From contig CAJTXC010000056.1 of NCBI GenBank assembly GCA_910580135.1, forward strand, positions 1 through 8,883: a stretch of DNA of 8,883 bases. The letters run 5' to 3'. The DNA comes from an uncultured Bacilli bacterium (GTDB lineage: Bacteria; Bacillota_I; Bacilli_A; RF39; UBA660). The position numbers were made by a program, and so were the translations under genes. The stretch's first letter is position 1; the number at the start of each line of letters is the position of its first letter. This document shows positions 5,865 through 8,883 of this stretch, piece after piece. A model generated the notes under the pieces. It saw only the letters and a list, made by a program, of their open reading frames with translations. It made no database searches and was not told the origin of the DNA.

Positions 5865-7215
5865 CATTATCCTTATGGTGACACGTGCAAGTTTTTCCGT
5901 TACAAGCACAATTTTCATGGTCGTGATTGCAATTACAATCTTCATCTTCTATTATATTTTCATCTAAATAATAAATTAAGGCATCAAGCGATACAATATC
6001 TTCTTCCTTTGTTTTGTTATTTTTTATTTTAACCTCGTTACGTTCTAATTCTTCACTGTTAAGCACGATGGTAAATTTACTATTTAATCTGTCAGCTTGT
6101 TTAAAACCAGCTTTTAAACTTCTATTTAAATAATCAGTTTCTACAACAAATCCATTCATTCTAAGTTCGTTAGTTAAATATGCTGCGTACTTTTTCTCAT
6201 CATCATTAACGTATAACAAGAATAAATCTACGCTTTCATTTACTGGTAATTCTACCTTTTCATATTCTAAAGCAAGCATTAATCTATCAAATCCTACCGC
6301 AAAGCCTATCGCTGGAGTAGATGGCCCGCCTAATTGTTCTATCATGCCATTATAGCGTCCACCAGCACCGATAACGTTTTGAGCACCAAATCCTTCGATA
6401 TCAGCTTCTACTTCAAACACGGTGTGATTATAATAATCAAGACCTCTAACTACTGATGGATTAACTATGTATTCTACACCCATAACTTCTAAATATTCTT
6501 TTACTTTTTCAAATCTTACCTTAGATTCTTCATTTAAATAGTCTATTGTTTTAGGGGCAGTTTTCATTATTTCCTTATCAGCATCTACTTTACAATCAAG
6601 GATTCTAAGTGGATTTTTTTCTAATCTTTCCTTGCAGTCAGAACATAAATCGTCTACATGAGGTTTAAAATGGTTAACTAAAGCTTCTCTATAGTTATTT
6701 CTAGATTCAGCATCTCCTAAAGAGTTAATATTAACCTTAATACCTTTTAAACCAAGTATTTTATATATGTTAACGGCAAGGCTTATTACTTCAGCGTCCG
6801 CAAGCGGATCATCACTTCCAATAAGTTCATAACCAAACTGGGTAAGTTCTCTATATCTTCCTGCTTGTGGTCTTTCATAACGATACATTGGGCAATTATA
6901 ATAAAGCTTTATTGGTTGGTTATTATCTCCATACATTTTATTTTCAATAAAGCATCTAGCAACACCTGCAGTACCTTCTGGTCTAAGAGTCATATTTCTT
7001 CCACCACGATCAGTAAAATCGTATGTTTCTTTAGTTACTATATCAGTAGTTTCTCCAACACCTCTATGAAATAACTCACTTGATTCGAATACTGGAACAC
7101 GCACGTAGTTATAATTATACTTTTCCATTACCTCATCAATTACTTTAGATACATATTGCCATCTTTTAGCTTCAACTCCATAAATATCTTTTGTTCCTTT
7201 TGGTTTAGTTATCAT
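5857..7215 (-). CDS. hisS: Histidyl-tRNA synthetase with Cys/His-rich C-terminal tail
   Basis: This class II synthetase charges tRNA-His with histidine using ATP. Visible signatures are the start GTKDIYG (7-13), LRPEGTA (77-83), a motif 2 region around YRYERPQAGRYRE (111-123), the histidine-binding block RGLDYYNHT (257-265), GAGGRYNGM (283-291) and motif 3 GFAVGFDRL (304-312). CSDC (191-194) with LDCK (206-209) is an insertion I associate with Firmicutes HisRS. An anticodon-binding domain follows, from about 328 to 418. At 452 residues it exceeds the usual length of about 420-430 because of an acidic tail from about 423 with six Cys (427, 429, 436, 438, 443, 445) and four His (431, 433, 446, 447). 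The start at 7215 has a ribosome site AGGAAG. It is the second gene of the operon, and its last codons overlap the start of the next gene. Confidence 0.97.
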   Translation of the reverse strand: MITKPKGTKDIYGVEAKRWQYVSKVIDEVMEKYNYNYVRVPVFESSELFHRGVGETTDIVTKETYDFTDRGGRNMTLRPEGTAGVARCFIENKMYGDNNQPIKLYYNCPMYRYERPQAGRYRELTQFGYELIGSDDPLADAEVISLAVNIYKILGLKGIKVNINSLGDAESRNNYREALVNHFKPHVDDLCSDCKERLEKNPLRILDCKVDADKEIMKTAPKTIDYLNEESKVRFEKVKEYLEVMGVEYIVNPSVVRGLDYYNHTVFEVEADIEGFGAQNVIGAGGRYNGMIEQLGGPSTPAIGFAVGFDRLMLALEYEKVELPVNESVDLFLLYVNDDEKKYAAYLTNELRMNGFVVETDYLNRSLKAGFKQADRLNSKFTIVLNSEELERNEVKIKNNKTKEEDIVSLDALIYYLDENIIEDEDCNCNHDHENCACNGKTCTCHHKDNDE

Positions 7216-7228
7216 AATATCTTCCTTT

Positions 7229-7852
7229 CTATAACTTACTTATAAAGTAATCAAATATTTTTTTATTATCTTCATCCATTATACTTTCTGGATGCCACTG
7301 AACACCTAGAAAACATTTTTTAGTTCTATCTTCAACTGCTTCTATCATACCATCATCGTTATATGCTGAAACAGGTATGTTTGTATCAGTAACTACTTTT
7401 TTGTGTTTACTATTAACTAACATTCTTTCTTTACCTATTATTTTATATAGCAAAGAGTCTTTGTTTATATTAACATAATGGACATATTTTTCTCCTAATC
7501 TCCAGTGGCCTTCTACATTCTCCTTTTTACCACCAAATACTACGCCCATACTTTGATGTCCAAAACAAATACCAACTGTTGGAATATCATTATCATATAA
7601 ATATTTAACTATATCTAGTTCCATTTTGGAGCCACCACGCACTCCTCCTGGAATAATAACACCGTCTGCCATTTTTATCATTTCAATGATGTTTTCATAA
7701 TCATCATTTGATGCGGTATTCATAGGAATTAAAAAGTAGTTAACATCATAATTTTTAAAAACGTTAATTACGTCTTCTTTTATCTGAAACATTTCTTTAG
7801 CATTTTCATTTTCTTTTCTCGTAAGTCTAAGTAATATTGCTACCTTTTTCAT
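7229..7852 (-). CDS. Class I glutamine amidotransferase / peptidase C26 family protein
   Basis: This 207-residue cytoplasmic protein is a single class I glutamine-amidotransferase (flavodoxin-like) domain. The nucleophile elbow is GICFGHQ with Cys96, and the rest of the triad is QWHPE with His187 and Glu189. An oxyanion-type strand IIPGG lies at 66-70 and NSKH at 147-150. Family members of this size, such as PuuD-like gamma-glutamyl-GABA hydrolases, cut gamma-glutamyl amide bonds, while others feed ammonia to a partner synthase. No partner synthase is adjacent, so I favour a free-standing gamma-glutamyl hydrolase without naming the substrate. Translation starts at 7852 behind a strong AAGGAGG placed just after the leader's U tract, so it depends on read-through. 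It is the first gene of the operon; hisS begins 13 bases after its stop. Confidence 0.85.
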   Translation of the reverse strand: MKKVAILLRLTRKENENAKEMFQIKEDVINVFKNYDVNYFLIPMNTASNDDYENIIEMIKMADGVIIPGGVRGGSKMELDIVKYLYDNDIPTVGICFGHQSMGVVFGGKKENVEGHWRLGEKYVHYVNINKDSLLYKIIGKERMLVNSKHKKVVTDTNIPVSAYNDDGMIEAVEDRTKKCFLGVQWHPESIMDEDNKKIFDYFISKL

Positions 7853-7870
7853 AACCCCTCCTTATTAAAT

Positions 7871-7942
7871 AAAAAGAGCCTTAAGTTATAGGGATGAACG
7901 TATTTGTCCACGGTGCCACCCTACTTCACATAAGTGCTCTTT
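7871..7942 (-). terminator. Leader terminator of the T-box
   Basis: AAAGAGC (7936-7942) pairs with GCUCUUU (7873-7879). After a bulged A7935, CUUA (7931-7934) pairs with UAAG (7880-7883), giving 11 pairs, and the 3' strand runs into a U tract (7871-7877). The loop of this stem is about 47 bases and contains the whole antiterminator. I found no ordinary competing hairpin between the antiterminator and the U tract. Confidence 0.6.
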
Positions 7943-8006
7943 ATTTAAATTATTTAATTGTCTAGTTTTTATTTTTGATGTAAGCTGTCACTTCTTACTA
8001 AAAACT
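7871..8006 (-). promoter_or_regulatory. T-box riboswitch leader, compact, predicted tRNA-Asp
   Basis: The leader holds the T-box signature AGGGTGGCACCG (7911-7922). The antiterminator is complete: AGGG (7919-7922) pairs with CCCU (7890-7893), the seven-base bulge UGGCACC follows, then GUGGAC (7906-7911) pairs with GUUCAU (7894-7899). In known T-boxes UGGN of the bulge pairs with NCCA of uncharged tRNA; here N is C, so the tRNA should carry G73, as tRNA-Asp and tRNA-Asn do and tRNA-His (C73) does not. The 5' part is one hairpin (7963-8007): a 9-bp stem, an 8-base bulge on its 3' side, a 5-bp stem, and a 9-base loop containing GAC (7987-7989). A second GAC lies at 7960-7962. The whole leader is about 136 bases, against roughly 200-300 for usual T-boxes, with no room for the distal Stem I modules. 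The motif is clear; the tRNA identity is inferred. Confidence 0.88.
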
Positions 8007-8012
8007 AAATAT

Positions 8013-8041
8013 ATTTTATTATATTTTTAATGATTAGTCAA
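8013..8041 (-). promoter_or_regulatory. Promoter of the T-box operon
   Basis: On the minus strand TTGACT (8036-8041) and TAAAAT (8013-8018) are separated by exactly 17 bases, a good match to the housekeeping sigma consensus. The expected start is about A8006 or G8005, which is the first base of the leader's 5' hairpin. A TATAAT closer to TTGACT gives only a 12-base spacer and was not preferred. Confidence 0.6.
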
Positions 8042-8056
8042 TTGTTCCAAATATAA

Positions 8057-8883
8057 TTATTTTATATTCATTTTAAAGTTGTCTTCTAAATCCTCTACTT
8101 TTTTTATCTTGGATCCAATTTCTATAATTTGAAGATTAGGATAAATCTCTTGTACTTGCTTTTTTAAATTAATGGCAATATGCTTATTAAAATCTCTTGG
8201 ATCAGGATAATAAAATATTGCTATTGGATTAAATTCAGTTAAAACAACTTCACTATAAACTCTACTACTCGGATTTTCCTTTTTTCTTTGTTTACAATCA
8301 TTTATAACTTTATCATAAGAATATATGATTGGTATATTTCCTACCATGGAAAAAGAATTCGAATACATAGAGTTAGAGGTATATGTATCATTACTATTAG
8401 CTGAAATCATACTAGATGGATCAAGTATAAAACCAGCACCATAACTATATAAATCTTTAACTTCATTATTAATTAGGCTAGCAGATACTAAAGGATCATA
8501 AAATTTTCCGTTCCAATTTTCAGTTTTAACACTATGAACTATAAAAGAAAAATCATCATTCAAATTATTTAAATCACTTAATTTTTTAAAATAGTATTGT
8601 TTTGTTAGATGGTTTATTTTTCCAATGAAAATTCGTAATTCATCAAGTCTGCTAGGATTACTTAATAGTTTGATATATTCATTTTTTATAACATTTAGTT
8701 CATTATCGGTTAAAATATAAGACAAACTATTAATAATATCTTTAATTGCATTTTTACAGCTCCTAAAATAATACATATTTTCTGTAATATTATGTAATTC
8801 ATTAAGTATTAATGTAATTTTTTTTACATCTTCGAAAGAAAAATCATCTTCGTAAAAAAGATCACTAATGTCAAATTGACAAT
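8057..8883 (-). CDS. Unrecognised protein, 5' end cut by the window edge
   Basis: The reading frame stays open from the stop at 8057 to the right edge, so 274 residues are visible and the true start lies outside. An ATG at 8774-8776 exists, but the codons upstream of it (starting CQFDISDLFYEDD) are open and look coding, so it is probably internal. The first 100 or so visible residues look alpha-helical and charged. The rest looks like a mixed alpha/beta globular domain with a Ser/Asn/Tyr-rich stretch near the middle, the segment YGAGFILDPSS before it, and a beta-like segment EVVLTEFNPIAIFYY near the end. There is no membrane segment in the visible part. I do not recognise the family. No convincing terminator follows; the T-box promoter of the next operon starts 15 bases after the stop. 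Confidence 0.7.
   Translation of the reverse strand, partial: CQFDISDLFYEDDFSFEDVKKITLILNELHNITENMYYFRSCKNAIKDIINSLSYILTDNELNVIKNEYIKLLSNPSRLDELRIFIGKINHLTKQYYFKKLSDLNNLNDDFSFIVHSVKTENWNGKFYDPLVSASLINNEVKDLYSYGAGFILDPSSMISANSNDTYTSNSMYSNSFSMVGNIPIIYSYDKVINDCKQRKKENPSSRVYSEVVLTEFNPIAIFYYPDPRDFNKHIAINLKKQVQEIYPNLQIIEIGSKIKKVEDLEDNFKMNIK

Noticed and set aside
5868..5945. A longer N terminus for the gene between hisS and aspS, starting MKIVIAITTM
   Set aside because: This stretch overlaps the HisRS tail in another frame, has no ribosome site, and its Ile/Val/Thr-rich composition is a by-product of the Cys/His/Asp codons.
6865..7074. Plus-strand open frame opposite hisS
   Set aside because: It covers the motif 2 region of HisRS on the other strand and is rich in Ser, Ile and Thr with no family signal.
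7972..7979. ATC in the hairpin bulge as an Ile specifier
   Set aside because: The T-box bulge UGGC calls for G73, whereas tRNA-Ile carries A73, and the operon has no Ile-related gene.

Overview
The window is AT-rich, and every gene I can support lies on the minus strand, so the annotation reads from right (8883) to left (1). The standard code is in use: TGA ends two genes, one of them in an ATGA overlap with the next start, and Trp is TGG in the proteins I checked. AGGAGG-type ribosome sites, a T-box leader, a Firmicutes-style 6S RNA, a lipobox protein and a cadherin-like surface protein point to a low-GC Bacillota, probably a gut-associated Bacilli or Clostridia lineage. I cannot name the species.

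Right edge (8057-8883): the 3' part of an unrecognised protein gene, open to the window edge. Next (7853-8056) comes a promoter and a very compact T-box riboswitch. It leads an apparent five-gene operon: a class I glutamine-amidotransferase/peptidase C26 protein (7229-7852), histidyl-tRNA synthetase with an odd Cys/His-rich tail (hisS, 5857-7215), an unknown 186-residue protein (5304-5864), an archaeal-type aspartyl-tRNA synthetase (aspS, 4006-5307) and a small lipoprotein (3345-3992). Gaps are 13 bases or fewer, or the genes overlap. The T-box residue that reads the tRNA discriminator base predicts G73, which fits tRNA-Asp and not tRNA-His. The operon is therefore probably switched on by uncharged tRNA-Asp, supplying AspRS and HisRS together.

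Middle (2582-3329): a weak terminator, a perfect 27-bp inverted repeat over a candidate promoter, and a short N-formylglutamate amidohydrolase-like gene. Then comes 6S RNA (2347-2524) with its own promoter and terminator. This is the RNA that mimics an open promoter and sequesters housekeeping RNA polymerase.

Left (71-2345): a promoter directly behind the 6S terminator drives tcdA (tRNA t6A dehydratase) and a tightly coupled 64-codon gene. A separate promoter drives a membrane-anchored surface protein with two cadherin-like beta-sandwich domains.

Most of the window is translation and tRNA housekeeping. The points that stand out are the miniature T-box whose terminator stem encloses its antiterminator, the metal-binding-like tail on HisRS, and several unassigned small proteins tied to translation genes. 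I found no mobile element, CRISPR array, tRNA gene or defence system.
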